8,475 bases of DNA from NCBI GenBank assembly GCA_033810155.1, contig JAPXKJ010000045.1, forward strand, positions 1 to 8,475, written 5' to 3'. The DNA comes from UBA3907 sp033810155 (GTDB lineage: Bacteria > Bacillota > Sulfobacillia > Fermentithermobacillales > Fermentithermobacillaceae). Of the stretch, positions 1 through 7,482 are shown piece after piece (the first letter of the stretch is position 1; every line of letters begins with the position of its first letter). The position numbers and the translations under genes are program-made. The notes below the pieces were generated by a model. That model had not been told where the DNA came from. It was given only the letters and a program-made list of their open reading frames with translations, and ran no database searches.

Positions 1-17
1 AATAGGGGGTAACTCGA

Positions 18-965
18 TTGTATGGGTACGGTGGCCAGGATCTCAAGATCTTTTCCGGAAATTCCAATAAGAAACTTGCGTCTAGCATCTGCAAGCATAT
101 CGGAGTGCCTGAAGGCGCGATAGAAGTCGGTAGGTTCTCAAATGACGAGATTAAGGTAATAATCAACGAAAACGTAAGAGGATGCGACGTTTTCGTAGTA
201 CAGCCCACATGCAGTCCGGTGAATGACAGTCTCATGGAATTGCTTATCATCATAGACGCCCTAAGGAGAGCTTCTGCAAGCAGAATTACGGCAGTCATTC
301 CCCACTATGGCTACGCCAGGCAGGACCGCAAAACTCGGGGTAGAGAACCGATAACGGCGAAACTTGTGGCAAATATGCTTGTAACAGCAGGTATAGACAG
401 GGTGCTTACGATGGATCTTCATGCAGGCCAGATCCAAGGTTTCTTTGACATCCCAGTCGACCATCTGACCGCAGTTCCCCTACTTGCCGACTATTTCAAA
501 ACTCAAGACCTCAAAGACATAGTAGTGGTGTCGCCCGATGCAGGCGGAATTGCTCGGGTACGAGATATGGCGGAGAGGTTGGGCTCGCCCGTTGCATTCA
601 TAGACAAGAGACGTCCTGAGCCAAACGTTGCGGAAGTAATGAATATAGTTGGCAAGGTCGGAGGAAAGAACGCCATACTGCTCGATGACATCATCGACAC
701 CGGCGGGAGCATCGCTCAGGCGGCAGCAGCGCTTTTGGAGAAAGGTGCCGCTTCGGTAAGGGCGTGCGCAACCCATGCAGTATTCTCAGGCAACGCTTCG
801 GCCATTCTTCGAGAAGCACATTTGAGGGAATTGGTAGTAACTGATACTATACCTATTGCAGAAGATATGAAGGATATGGTAAAAGTTATCTCCGTAGCCG
901 AGATCTTCGGGGATGCGATAGTCAGAATCCACGAGGGCAGATCTGTATCTACCATGTTCAGGTAA
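18..965 (+). CDS. prs: Ribose-phosphate pyrophosphokinase (PRPP synthase, class I)
   Basis: Cytosolic enzyme that transfers pyrophosphate from ATP to ribose 5-phosphate, giving PRPP for purine, pyrimidine, His, Trp and NAD synthesis. The 315-residue product has the usual family length and is full length at both ends. Visible motifs in order: RQDRK (101-105) and PITAKL (111-116) of the ATP/regulatory region, the signature DLHAGQIQGFF (133-143), the flexible-loop KRR (197-199), and the PRPP/ribose-phosphate loop DDIIDTGGSI (223-232); the C-terminus RIHEGRSVS is typical. The start is TTG, chosen because AGGGGGT (4-10) lies 8 nt upstream and no ATG fits better. In relatives glmU lies just upstream; a TAG at 3-5 could be its stop, but too little is visible to say. 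It heads the visible operon, 44 nt before the L25 gene. Identity is secure; only the start codon is open to doubt. Confidence 0.97.
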   Translation: MYGYGGQDLKIFSGNSNKKLASSICKHIGVPEGAIEVGRFSNDEIKVIINENVRGCDVFVVQPTCSPVNDSLMELLIIIDALRRASASRITAVIPHYGYARQDRKTRGREPITAKLVANMLVTAGIDRVLTMDLHAGQIQGFFDIPVDHLTAVPLLADYFKTQDLKDIVVVSPDAGGIARVRDMAERLGSPVAFIDKRRPEPNVAEVMNIVGKVGGKNAILLDDIIDTGGSIAQAAAALLEKGAASVRACATHAVFSGNASAILREAHLRELVVTDTIPIAEDMKDMVKVISVAEIFGDAIVRIHEGRSVSTMFR

Positions 966-993
966 GGGTCTTTAGAAATGTTTTCGCAATTTG

Positions 994-999
994 AAGGGG
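994..999 (+). promoter_or_regulatory. Ribosome-binding site that decides the L25 start
   Basis: AAGGGG pairs with the anti-Shine-Dalgarno sequence if one G-U wobble is allowed. It touches the in-frame GTG at 1001, leaving no spacer, but lies about 9-10 nt from the in-frame TTG at 1010. The TTG is therefore the more likely start. Confidence 0.5.
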
Positions 1000-1009
1000 C
1001 GTGACGAAT

Positions 1010-1648
1010 TTGGAGCAGGAAGTAGTACTCGCAAGAACAAGAGAAGTTGGAACAGGAGCTGCTAAGGCACTGAGGAGGGCCGGGCAGATACCTGCAGTAT
1101 TATACGGCAAAGGAATCGATTCTGTACCTATAGCCATCGATTCCAAACAGATGAGGAAGATCATGTCTCAAAGTCTGGGGCACATTCACAAGATCATGGT
1201 TGAGGACGTAGGTCTTGAGGGTAATGTCATGGTTCAGGCCATAGATCGCGATCCAATCACAGGCGAAGTGATTCATATAGATCTTCACAGGATTTCACTG
1301 ACAGATAAAGTCAAGGTAGAAGTCCCGGTTACGGTAGTCGGTGAAGAGGAGCTGACCAAACAAGGCCTAGTTCTTCAAAGGCAGCTTAGAGACATATCTG
1401 TGGAATGCTTGCCCGGCGATATACCTACGGAATTTGAAATCGACGTGTCGCACTTGAACTTCGGGGATACTATTTTAGCCGGAGATCTTAAGATGCCGGA
1501 GGGTGTAAAGATCATGACTCCGCCCGACGAAGTAGTGCTGGTGGTCGTGGCGCCTAGGACGGTGGCTGAGGAAGAAGTAGAAGAAGCGGCGGAAGAGAAA
1601 GTTGAAGAAGAGGGCAAAGTAGCGGGGGTCCATGAGCCTGAAGAATAG
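1010..1648 (+). CDS. rplY: Large ribosomal subunit protein bL25, CTC/TL5 long form
   Basis: Binds 5S rRNA on the large ribosomal subunit. B. subtilis Ctc, the equivalent, is a general stress protein. From TTG 1010 the product is 212 residues, much longer than E. coli L25 (about 94), because it carries the extra C-terminal TL5 domain. The N-terminal 5S-binding domain shows ALRRAGQIPAVLYGKG (20-35) and VQAIDRDPITGEVIHIDLHR (75-94). The TL5 domain follows from about 100 to 183, including the ISVECLPGDIP and LKMPEGVKIM segments. The last 28 residues are an acidic Glu-rich tail, as in Thermus TL5. A GTG at 1001 in the same frame would add three residues, but the Shine-Dalgarno is too close to it. 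It sits between prs and pth exactly as ctc does in Bacillus, so probably co-transcribed. No stress promoter was recognised in the 44-nt gap. Confidence 0.94.
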   Translation: MEQEVVLARTREVGTGAAKALRRAGQIPAVLYGKGIDSVPIAIDSKQMRKIMSQSLGHIHKIMVEDVGLEGNVMVQAIDRDPITGEVIHIDLHRISLTDKVKVEVPVTVVGEEELTKQGLVLQRQLRDISVECLPGDIPTEFEIDVSHLNFGDTILAGDLKMPEGVKIMTPPDEVVLVVVAPRTVAEEEVEEAAEEKVEEEGKVAGVHEPEE

Positions 1649-1681
1649 GTCCGCTCGTAGGCGAGACAGGTGACGGTCCAG

Positions 1682-2308
1682 ATGAAATGCATCCTTGGTT
1701 TGGGTAACCCAGGCAGAAAATATGCATTGACTAGGCACAACGTAGGTTTCATGGTGGTTGATCGATTAGCCCGGCGTTTGGGAGTTTCCTTTTCCGACAG
1801 AAGTATGAACGATGTGGCTCTAGCGTCGGTAAACCCTCGTGACTACGATATAGATAGAGGGCAAGAATTTTCCCGAGAGCCAATACAAGTGATTCTGGCC
1901 AAACCCAAGACCTATATGAACAGAAGTGGAATAGCGGTTCAAGAGATTCTCGGAGACTTTCCGCTTACAATTAGAGATATTCTTGTGGTTCATGATGATA
2001 TGGATCTTGCCTTTGGCAAGATCCGATTCAAATATAACGGGAGCTCGGGGGGGCACAAAGGAATACAGTCCATCATTGACACGTTAAATGACAATGGCTT
2101 TCCGCGACTCAAGATTGGCATAGGAAGACCTGAATCCGGGGTTGATCCTGTAGAATACGTGTTGTCTCCATTTGACGATGAGGAATCGCTGTCTCTTGTG
2201 CTTGATACAGCAGTTTCCGGAGTGATTGATTCGCTGGTTTTTGGGTTAGCCGAAGCGATGAACCGTTATAACCGGACTATGGATCTGGAGGAGTATGGGA
2301 ACAAGTAA
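1682..2308 (+). CDS. pth: Peptidyl-tRNA hydrolase (bacterial Pth1 type)
   Basis: Cleaves the ester bond of peptidyl-tRNAs that fall off the ribosome, releasing tRNA for reuse; an essential cytosolic enzyme, called SpoVC in B. subtilis. The 208-residue protein opens with the canonical GLGNPG (6-11) and TRHNVGF (17-23), where His19 is the catalytic histidine. KPKTYMNRSG (74-83), VVHDDMDLAFGKIRF (102-116) with the catalytic-site Asp, and GSSGGHKG (120-127) complete the active-site cleft. Start chosen at ATG 1682, since the family begins M-K-x-I-x-G-L-G-N-P; AGGTGA at 1668-1673 serves as ribosome-binding site. A GTG at 1670 in frame would add four residues. About 13 extra residues lie between the catalytic His and the KPKTYMN motif (near 44-66) compared with E. 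coli, and Lys126 replaces the Asn of the E. coli GHNG motif. Its stop overlaps the mfd start by one base (TAATG), indicating translational coupling. Confidence 0.96.
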   Translation: MKCILGLGNPGRKYALTRHNVGFMVVDRLARRLGVSFSDRSMNDVALASVNPRDYDIDRGQEFSREPIQVILAKPKTYMNRSGIAVQEILGDFPLTIRDILVVHDDMDLAFGKIRFKYNGSSGGHKGIQSIIDTLNDNGFPRLKIGIGRPESGVDPVEYVLSPFDDEESLSLVLDTAVSGVIDSLVFGLAEAMNRYNRTMDLEEYGNK

Positions 2309-5300
2309 TGCCTCATCCTGGATTGTTAGAACTGTTTTCTAGTTTGGGTAGCGTTTCAAAGGCCACTTACGCGATTTCAAGTAAAAGAACGCCGGTTCTT
2401 CTTACCGGCGCTCAGGGTTATGCTCGCACCTTTTATGCGGCTTCTCTTTATAGTAGGACTCAGCAGCCAACAGTCTTAATCCATTCAGATCCGGAATCGG
2501 CTGTGATCTCTTACCGGGAACTCAGTGACCTCTTGGGTTCCGATAAGGTATTCTTGTTCCCCGCTGCCGAGGTCATGCCGTTTGAATTGCGCGATAACAG
2601 AGAGCCTGTTTGTATGAGGATTGCCGCCTTGTCGAATCTTGTGCGTCAAGATGCATCACCGGCAGTCCTGGTTATGCCGGCCCATGCGCTTATGCGAAAA
2701 GTCATGCCCAGAGAAGAGTTTGAAGAAGGGTGCATTCGTCTGACTGTTGGCGAAAAGAGGGACCCCGAGACTCTGATAAGAAGGCTGGTAAGGTTTGGCT
2801 ATGAGCGAGTCTACTCAGTACAAGCAAAGGGCGAAGCAGCTCTTCGCGGAGGAATACTTGACGTGTTTCCTCCTATTTCCGAGTCCCCGTATAGGGTAGA
2901 ATTTTTCGGAGACGAGATAGATTCGATACGATTGTTTGATTGTGAGACTCAAGTTTCGACCGAGATGGTTACCGAATCATATCTGGTTCCTGCTCAAGAT
3001 TTCTTGCTGATCGAGGAAAGCCCAAACCATCTTGGTTACGAGGAAAAAGATGTTCGGTATGCGACTGTGTTTGACTATTACCGAGACCCTCCGATTGTGT
3101 TGGTAGATGGGTACGATGCTTGCTGTGAGAGCCTGAGGGAGTTTGAAAAGATTGGCACTGAGATTGCATCCGCTCGAATAATAGCAGGTGCGATGGAGTC
3201 CCACGAAGCGTCTATCTATCTTCCCGCCGCTTTGATCGAATCCAAGTTGCGCGATAGTTCTTTGTTGTTCACCTCTTTGCCAAGAGCCTATGAAGGTGTT
3301 GCGCCCAAAGAGATAGTGGAAGCAGATACTAGATTGCAGATCACCTTTGCAGGAAGATGGCAGGATGCTGTAGGTGAGTTTAGGCAACTACTATCCAACA
3401 ATCGCAGGGTAGTGCTCTTGGCCGGAAATCGGGAGAGATGTGCTGCAGTACACCAGTGGCTAATGAAAGAGGACATAGAGGTTTTGGTTAGAGATGAAAT
3501 CGTTGACATTCCTCAACCTGGCATAGTCACTCTCTCTATAGGCAGCGGCGAGAACGGATTCAACTGCCCTGAGAAAGATCTTTGTCTTTTTACTGAGAAT
3601 GAGCTGTACGGAAAACCTAAGATGCGTAGGACAAGACGAAGAGTTTCGCGCATAGGCTTGGATTGGCGGGAGCTTTCAGTAGGCGACTATGTTGTCCATG
3701 CTAACCATGGTGTAGGTCAGTTCATGGGAATAAAGAGTATGACCGTAGATGACGCAACGCGAGACTATATCCACATAAGGTATGCAGAGGACGATGCTTT
3801 GTACGTTCCCGTGGACCAAGTGGACATGATTGAAAAATACGTGGGGCCCGAAGGGTCAAAACCTAGGTTGCAAAGATTAGGCAGTGGGGAATGGCAGAGA
3901 ATAAAGGCTAGAGTAAACAAATCTATACAAGATATGGCCAGAAATCTTCTCCTTGTCGAGGCGCAGAGGAAATCACGGAAGGGTCACGCCTATTCTCCGG
4001 ACACACCGTGGCAGCGTGAATTTGAAGCGTCATTTGAGTATGAAGATACTGAAGATCAGGTTCTTTCCACGCAGGAGATAAAGGAGGATATGCAAAAGCC
4101 ATATCCTATGGATAGGTTGTTGTGCGGAGACGTAGGCTATGGTAAGACCGAAGTTGCAATGCGGGCGACGTTTAAAGCGGTCATGGAGTCCAAACAAGTT
4201 GCGGTACTAGTTCCTACTACCATTCTTGCCGAACAACATTACGCCACGTTTACACGGCGCTTTGAAGGTTATCCGGTATCAATAGAAGTCTTAAGTCGCT
4301 TCCGCACCCCTCGAGAACAAAAGAAAATACTAAGGGATGTTGCACTAGGAGCGGTAGACGTACTAATAGGGACCCATAGGTTGCTTAGTAAGGATGTCAA
4401 ATTCAAAGACTTAGGCCTTCTCATAGTCGACGAAGAACATCGGTTTGGAGTGGCAGACAAAGAAAAACTAAAACAAATGTCTGTTACATGCGATGTCTTG
4501 ACTTTAACAGCAACTCCTATCCCAAGAACCCTGAATATGGCGATCACTGGGATAAGGGATGTTAGCCTCATTGAATCGCCGCCTGAAGGCAGATTCCCTG
4601 TAGAGACATATGTTATACCATATGATCCAGCAGTCATAGCGCAGGCAATTCGACGAGAAATACGTCGCGGCGGGCAAGTATTTTACGTTCATAACAGGGT
4701 TCAGTCCATACAGAGGGTTGTTCAACGTATTCAGGCATACGTGCCCGAGGCCAGAATAGCAGTGGCGCATGGTCAAATGAGAGAGAAGGACCTTGCGATT
4801 ACCATGCAAGAGTTTCTACAAGGGCAGTATGATGTGCTCGTATCTACGACCATAATTGAATCGGGACTAGATCTACCCAATGTAAACACCCTCATTGTGG
4901 AAGACTCGGATAAGCTTGGGTTAGCCCAGTTGTATCAGCTTAGAGGCAGAGTGGGCAGGTCGAATAGGATCGCATATGCTTTCTTTACATATCGGAAGGA
5001 TAGGATGCTTACCAAAGAAGCAGAACAGAGACTTGTGGCTTTGAGAGATTTTGGATCCATGGGATCTGGCTTCAGACTAGCGATGCAGGATCTAGAGATA
5101 CGGGGAGCAGGAAATCTGTTAGGGCCAGAACAGCACGGATTCATGACTCTTGTGGGATATGACATGTATGTGAGGCTTCTCGAACAAGCGGTTAAACGGC
5201 TGAAAGGGGAACCGGTTGAAAAAGATAGACAAATATCGGTGACCATAGAAATTCCATGTGATGCTTACATTCCTGAATCCTACGTTTCAGATTCCAAAGT

Positions 5301-5694
5301 GCGATTTGCTTTCTACAAAAGGATAGCGGGAGCCCAAGAACTAGATGTACTCGACTCGATTGAAGTTGAATTGGAGGACAGATATGGAGACCTGCCGCAC
5401 GCCACACATAATTTGCTCGATGTTTCTAGGTTGAAGGTAATGTGTGCTTCTTCAGGTATAACCCATGTGTCTTACTCGGTCGAAGATATTGTCCTGGGCA
5501 AATGGCGACTTGAGTTCAAAGTTGGGGTTCCTCACCTATTTCCTTTCGAGAAGATTCAGTCGATCGGAAGAGATTTTCCGGGTATTTGGTTTGACGCGAA
5601 GTTCTCTTCGCTAAACATGATATTATCTAATGAGACACCAGATAAGGCGCTTATGATGGCCCTGAGATTTGCGCGACGCGTTTGTCCCAACTGA
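2308..5694 (+). CDS. mfd: Transcription-repair coupling factor Mfd
   Basis: ATP-driven DNA translocase that removes RNA polymerase stalled at lesions and recruits UvrA for nucleotide excision repair. The 1128-residue protein is slightly shorter than the usual 1150-1180 but has every domain. The UvrB-like N-terminal module (about 1-340) has RGGILDVFP at 180-188 and a degenerate nucleotide loop (GAQGYARTF, 34-42) without GKT, as expected. The RNA polymerase-interacting CarD-like domain starts near 455 (VGDYVVHANHGVGQF). The RecG-like motor has Walker A GDVGYGKTE (607-615), Walker B DEEH (708-711), motif III TATPIPRT (734-741), IESGLDLPN (850-858) and QLRGRVGR (877-884). The TRG motif follows around 928-939 (DLEIRGAGNLLG). 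The C-terminal UvrA-masking domain is about 972-1128. The ATG overlaps the pth stop. GGAGGAG at 2287-2293 is somewhat far upstream, so coupling from pth probably drives initiation. No frameshift seen. Confidence 0.98.
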   Translation: MPHPGLLELFSSLGSVSKATYAISSKRTPVLLTGAQGYARTFYAASLYSRTQQPTVLIHSDPESAVISYRELSDLLGSDKVFLFPAAEVMPFELRDNREPVCMRIAALSNLVRQDASPAVLVMPAHALMRKVMPREEFEEGCIRLTVGEKRDPETLIRRLVRFGYERVYSVQAKGEAALRGGILDVFPPISESPYRVEFFGDEIDSIRLFDCETQVSTEMVTESYLVPAQDFLLIEESPNHLGYEEKDVRYATVFDYYRDPPIVLVDGYDACCESLREFEKIGTEIASARIIAGAMESHEASIYLPAALIESKLRDSSLLFTSLPRAYEGVAPKEIVEADTRLQITFAGRWQDAVGEFRQLLSNNRRVVLLAGNRERCAAVHQWLMKEDIEVLVRDEIVDIPQPGIVTLSIGSGENGFNCPEKDLCLFTENELYGKPKMRRTRRRVSRIGLDWRELSVGDYVVHANHGVGQFMGIKSMTVDDATRDYIHIRYAEDDALYVPVDQVDMIEKYVGPEGSKPRLQRLGSGEWQRIKARVNKSIQDMARNLLLVEAQRKSRKGHAYSPDTPWQREFEASFEYEDTEDQVLSTQEIKEDMQKPYPMDRLLCGDVGYGKTEVAMRATFKAVMESKQVAVLVPTTILAEQHYATFTRRFEGYPVSIEVLSRFRTPREQKKILRDVALGAVDVLIGTHRLLSKDVKFKDLGLLIVDEEHRFGVADKEKLKQMSVTCDVLTLTATPIPRTLNMAITGIRDVSLIESPPEGRFPVETYVIPYDPAVIAQAIRREIRRGGQVFYVHNRVQSIQRVVQRIQAYVPEARIAVAHGQMREKDLAITMQEFLQGQYDVLVSTTIIESGLDLPNVNTLIVEDSDKLGLAQLYQLRGRVGRSNRIAYAFFTYRKDRMLTKEAEQRLVALRDFGSMGSGFRLAMQDLEIRGAGNLLGPEQHGFMTLVGYDMYVRLLEQAVKRLKGEPVEKDRQISVTIEIPCDAYIPESYVSDSKVRFAFYKRIAGAQELDVLDSIEVELEDRYGDLPHATHNLLDVSRLKVMCASSGITHVSYSVEDIVLGKWRLEFKVGVPHLFPFEKIQSIGRDFPGIWFDAKFSSLNMILSNETPDKALMMALRFARRVCPN

Positions 5695-5746
5695 CAGTTG
5701 CGGAACAGGCAGGCGACATTCAACAAATACCAAGGAGCAGGATGCT

Positions 5747-6577
5747 ATGAAAGGTCTAGATGGAAAGAATAACCAAGTCGGACTTTCCAGCCAGGCGTGG
5801 CAGCGGTTTGTAGATATAGTCAGGACATTGAGAGGTCCTTCTGGATGTCCATGGGACAAAGAACAGACTTATCAGACGCTTGTTCCTTTTGTTATCGAAG
5901 AAGCCTATGAAGTTGCGCAGGCCGCTGTCGAAAACGATGCGAACAAACTTAAGGAAGAACTGGGTGACCTAATGCTCGAGGTAGGTCTTTACGCAACTAT
6001 CGGCGAAGAACAGGGAGATTTCACACTTGATGATGTGCTCAATGGGATATCTGATAAGCTCATTAGAAGGCATCCTCACGTTTTTGGGGAAGCGGACGCA
6101 CAAAGTCCGGAAGATGTGGAGAGGCTATGGTCCGATATAAAACGGAATGAACCTGGGCGCTACGAAGATGGGCATTCGCTGATGGATGAGGTTGGCACTG
6201 GGCTTCCTGCACTTATGAGGGCTCAAAAGCAGCAGAGACTAGCTGCGACCGTTGGGTTTGACTGGCCCGACACTTGCGGAGTCATAAAGAAGATTGAAGA
6301 GGAGCTTGAAGAGGTAAAAGAAGCTTGCAGCAAAGGTGATAGTAAGGAAGTTCACAATGAAGTAGGGGATCTTCTCTTTGCGTGTGTAAACCTCGCAAGG
6401 CATTTAGACGTACATGCAGAGTCGGCTCTTATGGACGCGATTGAAAAGTTTGGCCGAAGATTTAGACAAGTCGAGTCTTACCTAAGAGATGAGAACATGC
6501 CTATTGAGGATGCCGGGCTTGATTACCTTGATGAACTGTGGGAACGCGCAAAGATGTCTCAAGAAGAGAACGATTGA
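5747..6577 (+). CDS. mazG: Nucleoside triphosphate pyrophosphohydrolase MazG
   Basis: Hydrolyses (d)NTPs to the monophosphate and pyrophosphate, a nucleotide-pool cleaning activity; E. coli MazG also lowers (p)ppGpp and cell death under starvation. The 276-residue protein carries two tandem MazG all-alpha domains, each with the metal-binding EExxE...ExxD pattern. In the first this is E51-E52-E55 with E71 and D74, after CPWDKEQT (34-41) and before RRHPHVF (108-113). In the second it is the E184-E188 stretch with E205 and D208. Length matches stand-alone E. coli MazG (263) rather than B. subtilis YabN, which is fused to an N-terminal tetrapyrrole-methylase domain. ATG 5747 was chosen because AAGGAG (5732-5737) has ideal spacing. 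A TTG at 5669 in frame would overlap mfd and add an uncharacteristic stretch of 26 residues. It follows mfd by 52 nt and is the last gene of the leading cluster before a 242-nt gap. Confidence 0.95.
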   Translation: MKGLDGKNNQVGLSSQAWQRFVDIVRTLRGPSGCPWDKEQTYQTLVPFVIEEAYEVAQAAVENDANKLKEELGDLMLEVGLYATIGEEQGDFTLDDVLNGISDKLIRRHPHVFGEADAQSPEDVERLWSDIKRNEPGRYEDGHSLMDEVGTGLPALMRAQKQQRLAATVGFDWPDTCGVIKKIEEELEEVKEACSKGDSKEVHNEVGDLLFACVNLARHLDVHAESALMDAIEKFGRRFRQVESYLRDENMPIEDAGLDYLDELWERAKMSQEEND

Positions 6578-6733
6578 AATTCGCAATTCTTTCGCCGACA
6601 TTTGGATTAGGAAACTTAGTGACGTGCATAGGCGCTTAAGATAGTGTAACTTCGGTTAGTTGGTGGTAGACTAAGAAGCAGAATGTAAAAAGATAGGTGT
6701 TTTTCTCTGCCAAGGCCACAAATGCACCAGACA

Positions 6734-6765
6734 ATGACAAACAACGTGCCACGGTGTCTTATAGT
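6734..6765 (+). promoter_or_regulatory. Possible sigma-A promoter for hup-rqcP
   Basis: ATGACA (6734-6739, one mismatch to TTGACA) and TATAGT (6760-6765, one mismatch to TATAAT) lie upstream of hup. Their 20-nt spacer is longer than the usual 16-18, which makes this a weak call. Transcription would start near 6772 and place the 12-bp palindrome in the leader. Confidence 0.22.
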
Positions 6766-6785
6766 GGGGAGTAGCTTCAACCCGA

Positions 6786-6797
6786 GTCCTTAAGGAC
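6786..6797. repeat. Perfect 12-bp palindrome upstream of hup
   Basis: GTCCTTAAGGAC is fully self-complementary and ends 10 nt before the hup Shine-Dalgarno (GGAGGG, 6808-6813). Without a loop it is a poor RNA hairpin, so if functional it is more likely a DNA site for a dimeric protein. Chance occurrence is possible. Confidence 0.4.
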
Positions 6798-6819
6798 AAT
6801 ACAAAACGGAGGGATTTAG

Positions 6820-7104
6820 ATGAACAAATCTGAACTTGTGTCTAAGGTTGCTGAGAAGTCGGGTTTGACGAAGAAAGATAGCGAAAAAGCAATAAACAGT
6901 TTCATCGAAGTAGTTCAGGAAAGTCTTGCTCAGGGCGAGCCAGTTGTCATCCTTGGCTTTGGGACTTTCAGCGTAAGAGATAGGGCGGCTCGCGAAGGGC
7001 GTAACCCGCGGACGGGAGAACCCATTCAGATCCCAGCCGGCAAAATGCCTGTTTTCAAGCCAGGCAAAGGATTGAAGGATGCAGTAGGGGCAAAAGAAGA
7101 ATAA
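6820..7104 (+). CDS. hup: DNA-binding protein HU
   Basis: Small histone-like nucleoid protein that binds and bends DNA as a dimer, compacting the chromosome and assisting replication, repair and recombination. The 94-residue product has the standard length: an N-terminal helical dimerisation region (MNKSELVSKVAEKSGLTKKD...), then the diagnostic GFGTFSVRDRAAREGRNPRTG segment (residues 47-67) that forms the DNA-gripping beta arm, including the conserved RNPRTG and the Pro at its tip region, and the closing FKPGKGLKDAV helix. It matches HU rather than IHF because of the unextended C-terminus and HU-like arm sequence, though the two families are close. ATG 6820 has GGAGGG 6 nt upstream, a strong ribosome-binding site. 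It is followed by rqcP after 45 nt on the same strand, an arrangement common in clostridia. A preceding 242-nt gap suggests its own promoter. Confidence 0.97.
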   Translation: MNKSELVSKVAEKSGLTKKDSEKAINSFIEVVQESLAQGEPVVILGFGTFSVRDRAAREGRNPRTGEPIQIPAGKMPVFKPGKGLKDAVGAKEE

Positions 7105-7137
7105 GTCAGCATATGTATATGGATTAGTATTGATGAG

Positions 7138-7142
7138 GGAGG
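7138..7142 (+). promoter_or_regulatory. Ribosome-binding site that decides the rqcP start
   Basis: GGAGG is directly followed by an in-frame TTG (7144) with almost no spacer, but lies 7 nt from the in-frame GTG at 7150. That GTG gives the family's canonical MRLDKYLK N-terminus. Confidence 0.75.
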
Positions 7143-7149
7143 GTTGGCG

Positions 7150-7434
7150 GTGCGTCTCGATAAGTATTTGAAAGTTTCGCGTATTGTTAAACGTAGGGCC
7201 CTAGCACAGCAACTGTGTGATGGGGGTCATGTTACTAGGAACGGACGTACTGCCAAACCCTCAACTAATGTAGATGTGGGCGACGTTTTGGAGATAAATT
7301 TCGGGTCCCGAAAGCTGACCGTGCAGGTTGCCGCTTTAGCGGAAAGCGCAGGCAAAAAAACAGCCGAATCCCTATACATTACATTGTCAGAGCAAATGCT
7401 TAATTCCGAAGACAGGATCGAGCCGTTGCGCTAA
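7150..7434 (+). CDS. rqcP: Ribosome-associated quality control protein RqcP (S4-domain, Hsp15-like; former YabO)
   Basis: Binds stalled 50S subunits carrying peptidyl-tRNA and works with RqcH to add C-terminal alanine tails that mark the nascent chain for degradation. The 94-residue protein is essentially a single S4 RNA-binding domain: MRLDKYLKVSRIVKRRALAQ at the start is nearly the same as B. subtilis RqcP, followed by the DGGHVTRNGRTAKPSTNVDVGD turn-and-strand segment and the FGSRKLTVQV strand. GTG 7150 was chosen over TTG 7144 from Shine-Dalgarno spacing and family N-terminus. It lies 45 nt after hup and is probably co-transcribed. In sporulating relatives yabP, yabQ and divIC follow on the same strand; here the next gene, divIC, faces the opposite way and only 48 nt separate the two stops. 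No intrinsic terminator is evident in that junction. Confidence 0.95.
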   Translation: MRLDKYLKVSRIVKRRALAQQLCDGGHVTRNGRTAKPSTNVDVGDVLEINFGSRKLTVQVAALAESAGKKTAESLYITLSEQMLNSEDRIEPLR

Positions 7435-7482
7435 GCCTGCTCGGACGCGTTCCACGTGCAATTTCCGCTTAACATGAAGATG

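Larger units (their letters stand above)
6578..6819. other. Intergenic region between mazG and hup
   Basis: This 242-nt gap is the longest in the + strand cluster and suggests a transcription unit boundary. No gene was found in it. It holds a small potential hairpin, TAAC-TTCG-GTTA at 6647-6658, whose loop is a cUUCGg tetraloop but whose stem is only 4 bp. There is an A5/T5 stretch at about 6687-6704 that could pair weakly, but no GC-rich stem followed by a T-run, so I cannot call a terminator. Promoter-like hexamers and a perfect palindrome near hup are listed separately. Confidence 0.6.

Noticed and set aside
480..776. Long minus-strand reading frames opposite prs, L25, mfd and mazG.
   Set aside because: They lie wholly opposite clearly conserved genes, have no recognisable motifs and look like shadows of the + strand coding frames.
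5669..5746. N-terminal extension of mazG from TTG 5669, inside the end of mfd.
   Set aside because: The ATG at 5747 has an ideal ribosome-binding site and the added residues do not look like MazG.
6574..6639. A 21-codon frame starting at TTG 6574, overlapping the mazG stop (MKFAILSPTFGLGNLVTCIGA).
   Set aside because: Very short, no good Shine-Dalgarno, no recognisable family; the overlap with the stop is easily chance.
6687..6704. A5...T5 stretch after mazG as a possible intrinsic terminator.
   Set aside because: The only pairing is A-T, with no GC-rich stem before the T-run.
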